A stretch of DNA of 36,266 nucleotides. Origin: Stygiobacter sp. Its GTDB lineage: Bacteria; Pseudomonadota; Alphaproteobacteria; Rhodospirillales; Magnetospirillaceae. The stretch is taken from the NCBI GenBank assembly GCA_006218045.1, contig VBWB01000023.1, positions 1 through 36,266 on the forward strand, given 5' to 3'. Position 1 is the stretch's first letter. The number at the start of each line of letters is the position of its first letter. The translations under genes were made by a program, and so were the position numbers. The notes below the pieces were generated by a model, which ran no database searches, was not told where the DNA came from, and was given only the letters and a program-made list of their open reading frames with translations. Shown piece after piece: positions 7,227 through 14,569 of the stretch.

Positions 7227-8105
7227 TCAAACTACGACCGCACGCGGTCCCTTGACCATGGGGGCGCTGACCGCCGCCAGCACCAGCACCGCCCCGGCCA
7301 GTTGCAATGCGCTGGGCGGCGAGCCGGTGGCGGCGGCGATGACCATGGTCGACACCGGCACCAGGTTGAGAAAGACCGCAGTCCGCGCCGCCCCCAACTG
7401 GGCCAGGCCCCGGTTCCAGAACAGATAGGCCAGGGCGCTGCCGGCCACCGCCATGAACACCAGCGCCGCTGCCGACGGCAGGCTGGGGATGTGCGCCGGC
7501 ATGCCCACGACCAAGGCGACGACCAGAGCGGCACCGGACATCACCACCGCCCCCATGGTCATGATGCCGGCGGTATTGACCAGACCGTTTTCCGTCGGCA
7601 TCAGCCGTTTGCCCAGCACGTTGTAAAGCGACCAGCAGAAATTGGCCCCCAGCATCAGCGCGTCGCCCGGCGACAGCGCCAGCCGGGCACCACCGCCCAG
7701 GATCACCACCGCCACCCCGGCCAGGGCCACCGGCAGGGCCAGCAGTTGAATGCGGCTCAACCGCTCGCGCAGGAACAAGGCGGCGAGCAAGGCGGTGACC
7801 AGCGGACTGATGGCCATGATCAGGGCGCCGTTGACCGCCGAGGTCATCTGCATGCCGAGGAAGAACAACACATTGAAGCCGCCGACACCGACCAGACCCA
7901 GCAGGGTATAGGCGCGAAAATGCCGGATCAGCGGCACGCTTCGCCGCTGCCACGCCACCATCAGCCCCATGACCAGGGCAGCCAGGACGAAACGCCCGGC
8001 CCCGGCCAACAGCGGATGCATTTCCGCCACCACCGGCTTGGACAGGTTGAAATTGGCGCCCCACAGAATGGCGGCGGCGGCGACCAGCAAAACAGTGGTC
8101 CGCAT
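7227..8105 (-). CDS. EamA-family (DMT superfamily) membrane exporter
   Basis: 292 residues with about ten hydrophobic helices arranged as two EamA repeats; the first begins ILWGANFNLSKPVVAEM, typical of the family, and the second contains GANFCWSLYNVLGKRL. Relatives export amino acids or metabolites across the inner membrane; the substrate cannot be told from sequence. The ATG at 8103-8105 is preferred because MRTTVLLVAAAAILWGA places the first helix at the N-terminus as usual; an upstream in-frame start exists in the ORF. It is divergent from a LysR regulator 101 bases away, a common arrangement in which the regulator controls the exporter. Confidence 0.9.
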   Translation of the reverse strand: MRTTVLLVAAAAILWGANFNLSKPVVAEMHPLLAGAGRFVLAALVMGLMVAWQRRSVPLIRHFRAYTLLGLVGVGGFNVLFFLGMQMTSAVNGALIMAISPLVTALLAALFLRERLSRIQLLALPVALAGVAVVILGGGARLALSPGDALMLGANFCWSLYNVLGKRLMPTENGLVNTAGIMTMGAVVMSGAALVVALVVGMPAHIPSLPSAAALVFMAVAGSALAYLFWNRGLAQLGAARTAVFLNLVPVSTMVIAAATGSPPSALQLAGAVLVLAAVSAPMVKGPRAVVV

Positions 8106-8158
8106 GGGTCCGGCCCTTTTCAGAAAAACTTTTCGCCCGGAAATACTGACCGGCCCGT

Positions 8159-8173
8159 GTTTATGATACAAAC
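8159..8173. promoter_or_regulatory. Possible LysR operator between the divergent exporter and regulator genes
   Basis: The inverted repeat GTTT-N7-AAAC contains the T-N11-A pattern favoured by LysR-type regulators. It lies in the 101-bp gap between the divergent genes, about 34 bases before the LysR start and 54 bases before the exporter start. This is weak evidence because such short repeats occur by chance. Confidence 0.25.
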
Positions 8174-8206
8174 GAGTGTTTCTGAGCTCAAAGGTTAGGA
8201 ATTCTT

Positions 8207-9097
8207 ATGGTCCGCCGCCTGCCGCCGCTGCGTTCGCTGCGCGCCTTTGAAAGTGCCGCCCGCCACCTGTCCTTCGCCCGCGCCGCCGACGAATTGCACG
8301 TGACCCCGGCGGCGATCAGCCAGCAGATCAAATTGCTCGAGGATCATCTGGGCCAAGCGCTGTTCCGCCGCGCCGGCGGCGTCAGCCTGACCGAGCCCGC
8401 CGCCGCCGCCCTGCCGCTGTTGACCGACGCCTTCGACCGGCTGGAGCGCGCGGTGGAGCGGCTGCGGATCGGGCGCGATGGCGGTCCGCTGGTGGTGTCG
8501 GCGCCGCCCTCTTTCGCCGCCCGCTGGCTGATCCCGCGACTGGAGGGCTTCCAGATCCAATACCCGGAGATCGACCTGCATCTGGCCGCCTCGGTCCGGC
8601 TGGTGGATTTCGACACCGAGGACGTGGATCTGGCCATCCGTTACGGCAACGGCCTGTACGGCGGCCTGCACGTGGAACGGTTGAAGGCGGAAGCGGTGGT
8701 GGCGGTGGCCCATCCGCGCCTGGCCGCCGACCTGAGCACGCCCGCCGATCTGCTGAAGGCGACGCTGTTGCACAACGAGGGCATGAACTGGGATACCACC
8801 TATCCCGACTGGCCGGGCTGGCTGAAGAATGCCGGTGTCACCGTCGACGCACCGCTGAAACTGCGCGCCTTCGGCGATGCCAATCTGCTGATCCAGGCGG
8901 CGACCTCGGGCCTGGGGGCGGCCTTGGTCTGGCAAACCCTGGTGGCCGAGGAACTGGAACAAGGCCGCCTGGTCGCCCTGTTCCCGGCCCAGCCCTTGAC
9001 CAACGCCTATCATCTGGTCTGCCCGCCCAACCGGCTGAACAGCCCCAAGGTCGCGGCCTTCCGCGCCTGGATCATGAACGAGGCGGAGATCGGTTAA
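8207..9097 (+). CDS. LysR-family transcriptional regulator, GcvA-like
   Basis: 296 residues. The N-terminal winged helix-turn-helix (about 6-64) begins LPPLRSLRAFESAARHLSF and continues RAADELHVTPAAISQQIKLLEDHLGQALF, which is the GcvA/AmpR-type LysR signature. The C-terminal part (about 90-290) is the periplasmic-binding-like effector domain. The ATG at 8207 follows AGGA by six bases. The gene is divergent from the EamA exporter and convergent with purD. It probably regulates the exporter and itself; the effector is unknown. Confidence 0.92.
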   Translation: MVRRLPPLRSLRAFESAARHLSFARAADELHVTPAAISQQIKLLEDHLGQALFRRAGGVSLTEPAAAALPLLTDAFDRLERAVERLRIGRDGGPLVVSAPPSFAARWLIPRLEGFQIQYPEIDLHLAASVRLVDFDTEDVDLAIRYGNGLYGGLHVERLKAEAVVAVAHPRLAADLSTPADLLKATLLHNEGMNWDTTYPDWPGWLKNAGVTVDAPLKLRAFGDANLLIQAATSGLGAALVWQTLVAEELEQGRLVALFPAQPLTNAYHLVCPPNRLNSPKVAAFRAWIMNEAEIG

Positions 9098-9145
9098 AGC
9101 GACCGCGCCGCCAGCAGATCGGTTACGATCAGCGGGATATGGTTA

Positions 9146-10429
9146 TTACGCGTCGTCACGGGCCAGCGCCCGCCAGGCGATGTCGCGGCGGCAGAAGCCC
9201 TGCTGCCAGTCCAGCGCGTCCACCGCCCTGTAGGCCCGTTCGCGTGCCTGCGTGACGGTGTCGCCGATGGCGGTGACGCCCAGAACGCGGCCGCCGGTGG
9301 CCACCACCTGGCCTTGATCGTTGAAGCCGGTGCCGGCATGCAGCACGGTGACGCCATCGACCGCGCCGGCCTGGTCCAGCCCGCCGATCACCGTGTTCTT
9401 CTGGTACGGACCGGGATAGCCGGCGGCGGCCATCACCACCACCAAGGCGCATTGATCGCGCCATTCCAGCTTGACCTGATCCAGCAGGCCTTCGGCGGCG
9501 GCCAGCAATACCGGCAGCAAATCGGACTTCAACCGCGCCATCAGCACCTGACATTCCGGGTCGCCGAAGCGGACGTTGAATTCCAGTAGCCGGGGGCCGT
9601 TTTGGGTGAACATCAGGCCGGCGAACAGCACGCCGGTATAGGGCTTGCCCTCGGCCGCCATGGTGCGGATGGCCGGTAAAATGCAGGTTTCCATCACCAG
9701 CGCTTCGCGTTCCGGCGTCACCACCGGGGCGGGGGAATAGGCGCCCATGCCGCCGGTATTGGGGCCGGTATCGCCGTCGCCGACCCGCTTGTGGTCTTGC
9801 GCCGCCACCAGACCCAAGGCGGTCTTGCCGTCGCAGAGGGCGAAGAAGCTGGCTTCCTCGCCGTCGAGATATTCCTCGATCACCAGTTCGTTGCCGGCAT
9901 CGCCGAACACCTTGGCCCCCATCATGTCGTCGATGGCGCCCAAGGCCTCGTCCAAGGTCATGGCCACCACCACGCCCTTGCCGGCGGCCAGACCATCGGT
10001 CTTGACGACGATGGGGGCGCCCTTTTCGCGGACGAAATCCTTGGCCTTGTCGATGTCGGTGAAGCGGCCATACCAGGCGGTGGGGATGCCGGCCTTCCAC
10101 ACGATATCCTTCATGAAGCCCTTCGAGCCCTCGAGCTCTGCCGCCGCCTGCGACGGCCCGAACACCTTGATGCCGGCCTCGATCAGGCGATCGGCCAGAC
10201 CCAGACACAGCGGTCCCTCGGGGCCGACCACCACCAGATCGACAGCGTTGTCTTGGGCGAAGGCGACCAGCCCGGCCAAATCCTCGGCGTTGATGGCCAC
10301 GCATTCGGCCACGGCGCCGATGCCGGCATTGCCCGGGGCGCACCACAGCTTGGTCAAAAGCGGCGATTGGGCCAGCTTCCAACACAACGCATGCTCGCGG
10401 CCACCGCCGCCGACCACCAGGACTTTCAT
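9146..10429 (-). CDS. purD: Phosphoribosylamine-glycine ligase (GAR synthetase)
   Basis: PurD joins phosphoribosylamine and glycine with ATP in step two of purine synthesis. The 427-residue protein has the family start [15 protein letters not shown], the ATP-grasp segment [13 protein letters not shown] (141-153), [23 protein letters not shown] (about 211-233) and the metal-binding [13 protein letters not shown] (282-294), all intact and at usual length. The ATG at 10427-10429 is chosen because it gives exactly the conserved N-terminus. It is divergent from xseA and convergent with the LysR gene; no other pur genes are nearby. Confidence 0.97.
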   Translation of the reverse strand: MKVLVVGGGGREHALCWKLAQSPLLTKLWCAPGNAGIGAVAECVAINAEDLAGLVAFAQDNAVDLVVVGPEGPLCLGLADRLIEAGIKVFGPSQAAAELEGSKGFMKDIVWKAGIPTAWYGRFTDIDKAKDFVREKGAPIVVKTDGLAAGKGVVVAMTLDEALGAIDDMMGAKVFGDAGNELVIEEYLDGEEASFFALCDGKTALGLVAAQDHKRVGDGDTGPNTGGMGAYSPAPVVTPEREALVMETCILPAIRTMAAEGKPYTGVLFAGLMFTQNGPRLLEFNVRFGDPECQVLMARLKSDLLPVLLAAAEGLLDQVKLEWRDQCALVVVMAAAGYPGPYQKNTVIGGLDQAGAVDGVTVLHAGTGFNDQGQVVATGGRVLGVTAIGDTVTQARERAYRAVDALDWQQGFCRRDIAWRALARDDA

Positions 10430-10461
10430 CGGGCAAACTCCGCCAATTTTCATGTCGAGCG

Positions 10462-10489
10462 GTTTTAGCACGACGGCACGGGTTTGCAA
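10462..10489 (-). promoter_or_regulatory. Possible purD promoter
   Basis: On the minus strand TTGCAA (10484-10489) and TAAAAC (10462-10467) are 16 bases apart and sit 33 bases upstream of the purD ATG. The boxes match the sigma-70 consensus partly and the spacing is one base short of ideal. Prediction by eye. Confidence 0.3.
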
Positions 10490-10519
10490 TCATCGCCGCG
10501 ACGCGCCATGATCGCCGCC

Positions 10520-12013
10520 ATGAACGAACCGCGTCCCGTCAGCAACGTCCCTGAATTCTCCGTCGCCGAATTGTCCGGTGCGCTCAAGCGCACGGTCGAG
10601 GAAACCTTTGCCCATGTCCGCGTCAGGGGCGAGATTTCCGGCTTCAAGCGCCATTCCTCCGGCCATCTTTATTTCGCCCTGAAGGATGCCGAGGCGGTGC
10701 TGGACGCGGTGTGCTGGCGCGGTCAGGCGGCCAAATTGGGCATCAATCCCGAGGATGGTATGGAGGTCATCGCCACCGGGCGGCTGACCACCTATCCGGG
10801 ACGGTCCAAGTACCAGATGGTGGTCGAGCGCATGGAGCTGGCCGGCCAGGGCGCGTTGTTGAAGCTGCTGGAAGACCGCCGCCGCAAGCTGGCCGCCGAG
10901 GGGTTGTTCGACCAGGGCCGCAAGCGCCCGATTCCGTTCCTGCCCGAAATCATCGGCATCGTCACCTCGCCCACCGGCGCGGTCATCCGCGACATCCTGC
11001 ACCGATTGGCCGACCGCTTCCCCCGCCGGGTGCTGCTGTGGCCGGTGGCGGTGCAAGGCGACGGCGCCGCCCAGCAGGTGGCCCGCGCCATCGCCGGCTT
11101 CAACACCCTGCCGGCCAATGGGGTTCCCCGCCCCGACCTGCTGATCGTGGCTCGTGGCGGCGGCTCGGTGGAAGATTTGTGGGCCTTCAACGAGGAAGTG
11201 GTGGTGCGCGCCGCCGCCGCCTCGGCCATTCCGCTGATCAGCGCCGTCGGGCATGAAACCGACACCACCTTGATCGATTTCGCCTCTGACCTGCGCGCTC
11301 CCACCCCCACCGCCGCCGCCGAAATGGCGGTGCCGGTGCGGGCCGAACTGGTGGCGACCGTCGCCGATTGCGCCGCCCGATTGGTGGGCAGCACCGCCCG
11401 TGGGCTGGAAGAGCGTCGCAACCGCGTGCAGCATCTGGCCCGAGCGCTGCCCAATCCGCGCCGGGTGCTGGACGATGCCGGGCTGAAGCTGGACGACCGG
11501 GCCGAGCGGCTGAAGCTGGCTTTGCCCAATCTGCTGCACCGCCGCCACGCCGACCTTGACCGCTCGGCCGCCCAATTGCGTCATCCGCGTGAGTTGCTGG
11601 CGGCCAAGACGCATCAATTGGACAGCCTGTCCACCCGCCTGACCCACGCCATCAAAAGCGCGGTGCAGGCGGAAAAGTCGCGCCAGGAGAAGCAAAGCCT
11701 GCGCCTGGAGCAGACCGGCCAAAGGCTGGCCCCGGCGGTGACCCGCCTGCTGGCCGAGCAGAGCCGGCGGCTGGAGGCCTCGGCCAAGCTGCTGGAAAGC
11801 TATAGCTACAAGAACGTCCTGGATCGCGGCTTCGCCGTCATCCGCGACGATGCCGGCAAGCTGGTGTCGGCGGTCGATGCCCAGGCCGGAGCGGTGTGGA
11901 GCATTGAATTCAAGGACGGCACCACCGATGTGGTGGTCGGCGCCAATGCGCCGCCGGCGCCGTCGCGCCCGAAAAAGGGCAGGGACGACCGCCGCCAGGG
12001 CAGTCTGTTATAG
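10520..12013 (+). CDS. xseA: Exodeoxyribonuclease VII large subunit
   Basis: XseA with XseB degrades single-stranded DNA from both ends. The protein of about 497 residues has the N-terminal OB-fold (PEFSVAELSGALKRTVEETF, VRGEISGFKRHSSGHLYFALKD), the catalytic core with IGIVTSPTGAVIRDI, RGGGSVEDLW and AVGHETDTTLIDF, a long coiled-coil region (about 270-430) and the C-terminal segment RGFAVIRDDAG. No strong ribosome site is visible; ATG codons at 10508 and 10520 are both possible, and 10520 (MNEPRPVSNVPEF) places the conserved start at the usual distance. An SDHAF4-like gene follows 9 bases after the stop. The small subunit gene xseB is not in the window. Confidence 0.95.
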   Translation: MNEPRPVSNVPEFSVAELSGALKRTVEETFAHVRVRGEISGFKRHSSGHLYFALKDAEAVLDAVCWRGQAAKLGINPEDGMEVIATGRLTTYPGRSKYQMVVERMELAGQGALLKLLEDRRRKLAAEGLFDQGRKRPIPFLPEIIGIVTSPTGAVIRDILHRLADRFPRRVLLWPVAVQGDGAAQQVARAIAGFNTLPANGVPRPDLLIVARGGGSVEDLWAFNEEVVVRAAAASAIPLISAVGHETDTTLIDFASDLRAPTPTAAAEMAVPVRAELVATVADCAARLVGSTARGLEERRNRVQHLARALPNPRRVLDDAGLKLDDRAERLKLALPNLLHRRHADLDRSAAQLRHPRELLAAKTHQLDSLSTRLTHAIKSAVQAEKSRQEKQSLRLEQTGQRLAPAVTRLLAEQSRRLEASAKLLESYSYKNVLDRGFAVIRDDAGKLVSAVDAQAGAVWSIEFKDGTTDVVVGANAPPAPSRPKKGRDDRRQGSLL

Positions 12014-12022
12014 GATAGCGCC

Positions 12023-12169
12023 ATGAACGACGACGACAAGAAGCCCGCAGCCGAACCCGCGCCCAAGGTGGAACCCAAGAAACCGGCCGAGGAAATCGGC
12101 GGCCCCGCCGGGCCGGAACCGACCCGCTTCGGCGATTGGGAGAAGGCCGGACGCTGTTCCGATTTCTGA
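12023..12169 (+). CDS. DUF1674 / SDHAF4-like succinate dehydrogenase assembly factor
   Basis: A 48-residue protein with a charged, Lys/Pro/Glu-rich N-terminal half and the family-defining C-terminus GGPAGPEPTRFGDWEKAGRCSDF (positions about 26-48), in which RFGDWE and the terminal CxDF are the conserved core. The mitochondrial homologue SDHAF4 binds flavinylated succinate dehydrogenase subunit A during assembly; the bacterial role is inferred from that. The ATG follows AGGA by about seven bases and lies 9 bases after the xseA stop, so the two are likely co-transcribed. The gene is convergent with the GNAT gene 12 bases away. Confidence 0.88.
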   Translation: MNDDDKKPAAEPAPKVEPKKPAEEIGGPAGPEPTRFGDWEKAGRCSDF

Positions 12170-12181
12170 CCCTCGGCCCGA

Positions 12182-12640
12182 TTACAAACGGTAATGGCCG
12201 AAGCCGTCGCGGCCATCATTGTCGACCAGGACGAAGCCGCAGCGGGCAAAGATGCGCTGGCTGGCCGGATTGTCGGGACGGATGGTGGCGGTGAGGCCGA
12301 CGGGGAATTCCTGACGGAACCGGGCGATGCAGCCAGCCAGCAGGGAGGCGCCCACACCTTGACCGCGCCGATCGGGATTGAGGTTGATGGAAACCTCGGC
12401 ACTGGCGCCGTCATGGGCCAGATCGAAGCGGCACAGGCCGATCTTGGCGCCGCCCAATTCGCCCACATAGAAGCGTCGATCCCCAGCGGCCACGGCCTGA
12501 GCGAACCACGCCGCATGCGCATCCCAAGAAATTTCGGTGCTGTGGACGGACATGGCGCGAGTGGTCGCATCGTTGCGCCAGCGCCAGATATCGCGTGAAT
12601 CGGCGTCTTGCGCCGCCCTGATCAGTAAATCCGCCGCCAT
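12182..12640 (-). CDS. GNAT-family N-acetyltransferase
   Basis: 152 residues with the GNAT fold: an N-terminal strand-helix (LLIRAAQDADSRDIWRWRND), the acetyl-CoA-binding motif A RRGQGVGASLL, and the C-terminal PDNPASQRIFARCGFVLVDND. The WRND...W..H..WF pattern resembles the PseH/FlmH-like subgroup that acetylates nucleotide-linked amino sugars for flagellin or surface glycans, but it is also found in general GNATs, so the substrate is not assigned. The ATG at 12638-12640 (MAADLLIRAA) is preferred over one 11 codons upstream; GGGAG lies about ten bases before it. Confidence 0.85.
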   Translation of the reverse strand: MAADLLIRAAQDADSRDIWRWRNDATTRAMSVHSTEISWDAHAAWFAQAVAAGDRRFYVGELGGAKIGLCRFDLAHDGASAEVSINLNPDRRGQGVGASLLAGCIARFRQEFPVGLTATIRPDNPASQRIFARCGFVLVDNDGRDGFGHYRL

Positions 12641-12721
12641 GCCGGCTATTCTCCCGCCCCATTCGGGCCTCATCGGAGGTATCCCGCGTTAACGGGGTGC
12701 GAAAAACACCCATTTTTCTTT

Positions 12722-12807
12722 CGTCATACCCGCGAAGGCGGGTATCCGGGAGTCGCGGGAAAGGTGGTGGTGCACCCTCTGGACTCCCACCTGCGCGGAG
12801 GTGACGG
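12722..12807. repeat. Dispersed palindromic repeat, copy 1
   Basis: The left arm (12722-12754) starts CGTCATACCCGCGAAGGCGGG and ends CCGGGAGTC; the right arm (12782-12807) starts GACTCCCACC and ends GGTGACGG, so the arms pair imperfectly around a 27-base centre. The left arm itself forms a smaller hairpin (ACCCGC/GCGGGT). The same left-arm sequence recurs at 35498-35530. Such CGTCAT-CCCGCGAAGGCGGG elements are widespread intergenic REP-like repeats in proteobacteria. Confidence 0.75.
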
Positions 12808-12826
12808 ATCAAAAGGGGGCAAACAG

Positions 12827-12858
12827 AATTTTACCCACCCTAAATTTTACCCACCCTA
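12827..12858. repeat. Perfect tandem repeat of a 16-bp unit
   Basis: The unit AATTTTACCCACCCTA occurs twice without a mismatch and without a spacer, directly before an intrinsic terminator. Short tandem terminal repeats of this kind occur at the ends of some insertion sequences, for example IS21-type elements, so a degraded element end is one explanation. No transposase remnant is visible nearby. Confidence 0.7.
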
Positions 12859-12866
12859 GATAAACC

Positions 12867-12914
12867 AAGCCCCGCGGGCGAATCAACGCTCATCGCGGGG
12901 CTTTCGGTTTTTGG
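12867..12914 (+). terminator. Rho-independent terminator without an assigned gene
   Basis: A 10-bp perfect stem (AAGCCCCGCG at 12867-12876 and CGCGGGGCTT at 12894-12903) with a 17-base loop is followed by TCGG and six T residues. The orientation is plus. The nearest plus-strand gene ends about 700 bases upstream, with a minus-strand gene in between, so this terminator either serves an unannotated RNA starting within 12650-12860 or is left over from lost sequence. Confidence 0.7.
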
Positions 12915-13170
12915 CCGCACCGGCCTAGTATTCGGCAAACTGCCGATAGAAGCACTTCTGATTGTCACACCTGCTCGATGCCATATTAATCGGCATCTCC
13001 ACTGTAACCCGGCGGTGTCATGCCGTTACACACCCTCCCTTCCGGCGCGGCTGCTTCACAGGAAGCGGGGCTGTTGGCCGGAACACTAGAGACTGGCAAA
13101 GGTGACTTGACCTCATCTGCCTCTCTCTTACGCCCTTATTATGACGCAGATTTGACACACGAGTCAAGAA
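12915..13170. other. Gene-free stretch downstream of mgtE with short hairpins
   Basis: No convincing reading frame on either strand. Two small hairpins are seen: CGGCA/TGCCG with a 3-base loop (12933-12945) and GATGCC/GGCATC with a 9-base AT-rich loop (12977-12997). The composition is less GC-rich than the flanks. Together with 12641-12914 it forms a 530-bp intergenic region on the 3' side of both mgtE and, across the GNAT gene, xseA. No promoter was recognised. Confidence 0.5.
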
Positions 13171-14568
13171 TCACAGTAACAGCAATGTCGCCAACCCGAG
13201 GAAGGCGAAGAAGCCCAGACTGTCGGTACACATGGTCAGGAAGATGGAGCTGGCCACCGCCGGATCGACGTCGAATTTTTCCAGGGTCAACGGGATCAGC
13301 GACCCCATCAGCCCGGCCACCAGCAGATTGAACACCACCGCCGCGCCGATGACGGCGCCGACCATGGGCATGTCGAACCAAGCCCAGGCGATGGGGCCGA
13401 TGATCGTGCCCAGCACCGTGCCGTTGATGAAACCCACCAGCACTTCCTTGCCGATGATGCGAAGGGCGTTGTCGGAATCCAGTTCCTTGGTGGCCAGACC
13501 GCGGACCGCCACCGCCAGGGTCTGGGTGCCGGCATTGCCGCCCAAGCCGGCGACGATGGGCATCAGCACGGCGAGCGCCACGATCTTTTCCAAGGTGGCC
13601 TCGAACAGGCCGATGACGCTGGAGGCCAGGATGGCGGTCAGCATGTTGACCAAAAGCCAGGGGATGCGGGCGCGCACCGTATCCTTGACGGCGCGGTAAA
13701 GATCGGTGTCGGGCACGCCGGCCAGACGCAGCATGTCGTCGGCGGCTTCCTCGTCGATGACGTCGACCACGTCGTCGATGGTGATGACGCCCACCAGCCG
13801 CCCGGCGCCATCGGCGACCGGGGCCGAGACCAGATCGTGCTGGCGGAACAGGAAGGCCACTTCCTCGCGGTCGGCGGCCACCGGCACGGTGATGCTTTCG
13901 TCGTCCATGATTTCGCGCAGGCGCTGCGGTCGCTTGGACCGCACCAGCTTGGACAGCCCGATCTTGCCGATGGGGCGATGACGCGGATCGACCACGTAAA
14001 GGTCATAGAAGGCTTCGGGGATGGTGGTGCTGGCGCGGAGGTAATCGATGGTTTCGCCCACCGTCCAATAGGCCGGCACCGCCACCAATTCGCGCTGCAT
14101 CATGCGACCGGCGGAATATTCCGGGTAGGACAGGCCCTGGACGACCATGGCGCGGTCTTCCGAGCTCAAGGCGTCGAGCACGCGGGCGCGCTCGTCCTCG
14201 TCCAACTGCGACACCAGCCACACCGCGTCATCCGAATCCAGTTCGGAAATGGCGGTGGCCAGATCGGCGAAGCCCAGCGCCTCGATCACCTGATCGCGGA
14301 CGCCTTCGTCCAGCTCGGTCAGGATTTCCGGCTCGAAATCGGCGCGCAGAACCTCGACCAGCCGCACCCGGTCCTCGGGCGACAGGCGCTCGAGCAAGTC
14401 GGCGGCGTCGGAATAATGCAGCGGATTGGTCAGGGCGGCGGCGGTGGCCGCGTCGCCCTGTTCCAACGCATCCTCGACAGCGTGCACGAAATCCGGGTCA
14501 AGGCCGTAAAGGTCGTCCTCGATCTCGATCCGGGCCGGTTCGTGCGCCTTGCTGTCTTCGCTGTCCAA
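13171..14568 (-). CDS. mgtE: Magnesium transporter MgtE
   Basis: MgtE is a Mg2+-gated Mg2+ channel of the inner membrane. The 465-residue protein has the acidic N domain (about 20-130, many LExLxxEDR and DELD motifs), two CBS domains (about 135-255, with GVITIDDVVDVIDEE), a connecting helix and five C-terminal membrane helices (about 285-465) with GNAGTQTLAVAVRGLA and the conserved Asp of the pore, D449 in MCTDSLGF. The start is a TTG (14566-14568), supported by GGGGA five to six bases upstream; no in-frame ATG is near. It begins one base after the maeB stop codon, so the two are translationally coupled. Confidence 0.95.
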   Translation of the reverse strand: MDSEDSKAHEPARIEIEDDLYGLDPDFVHAVEDALEQGDAATAAALTNPLHYSDAADLLERLSPEDRVRLVEVLRADFEPEILTELDEGVRDQVIEALGFADLATAISELDSDDAVWLVSQLDEDERARVLDALSSEDRAMVVQGLSYPEYSAGRMMQRELVAVPAYWTVGETIDYLRASTTIPEAFYDLYVVDPRHRPIGKIGLSKLVRSKRPQRLREIMDDESITVPVAADREEVAFLFRQHDLVSAPVADGAGRLVGVITIDDVVDVIDEEAADDMLRLAGVPDTDLYRAVKDTVRARIPWLLVNMLTAILASSVIGLFEATLEKIVALAVLMPIVAGLGGNAGTQTLAVAVRGLATKELDSDNALRIIGKEVLVGFINGTVLGTIIGPIAWAWFDMPMVGAVIGAAVVFNLLVAGLMGSLIPLTLEKFDVDPAVASSIFLTMCTDSLGFFAFLGLATLLLL

Positions 14569-14569
14569 A

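Noticed and set aside
13020-13331. 103-codon plus-strand frame in the gap next to mgtE
   Set aside because: The second half overlaps mgtE antisense, there is no ribosome site, and the composition is not protein-like.
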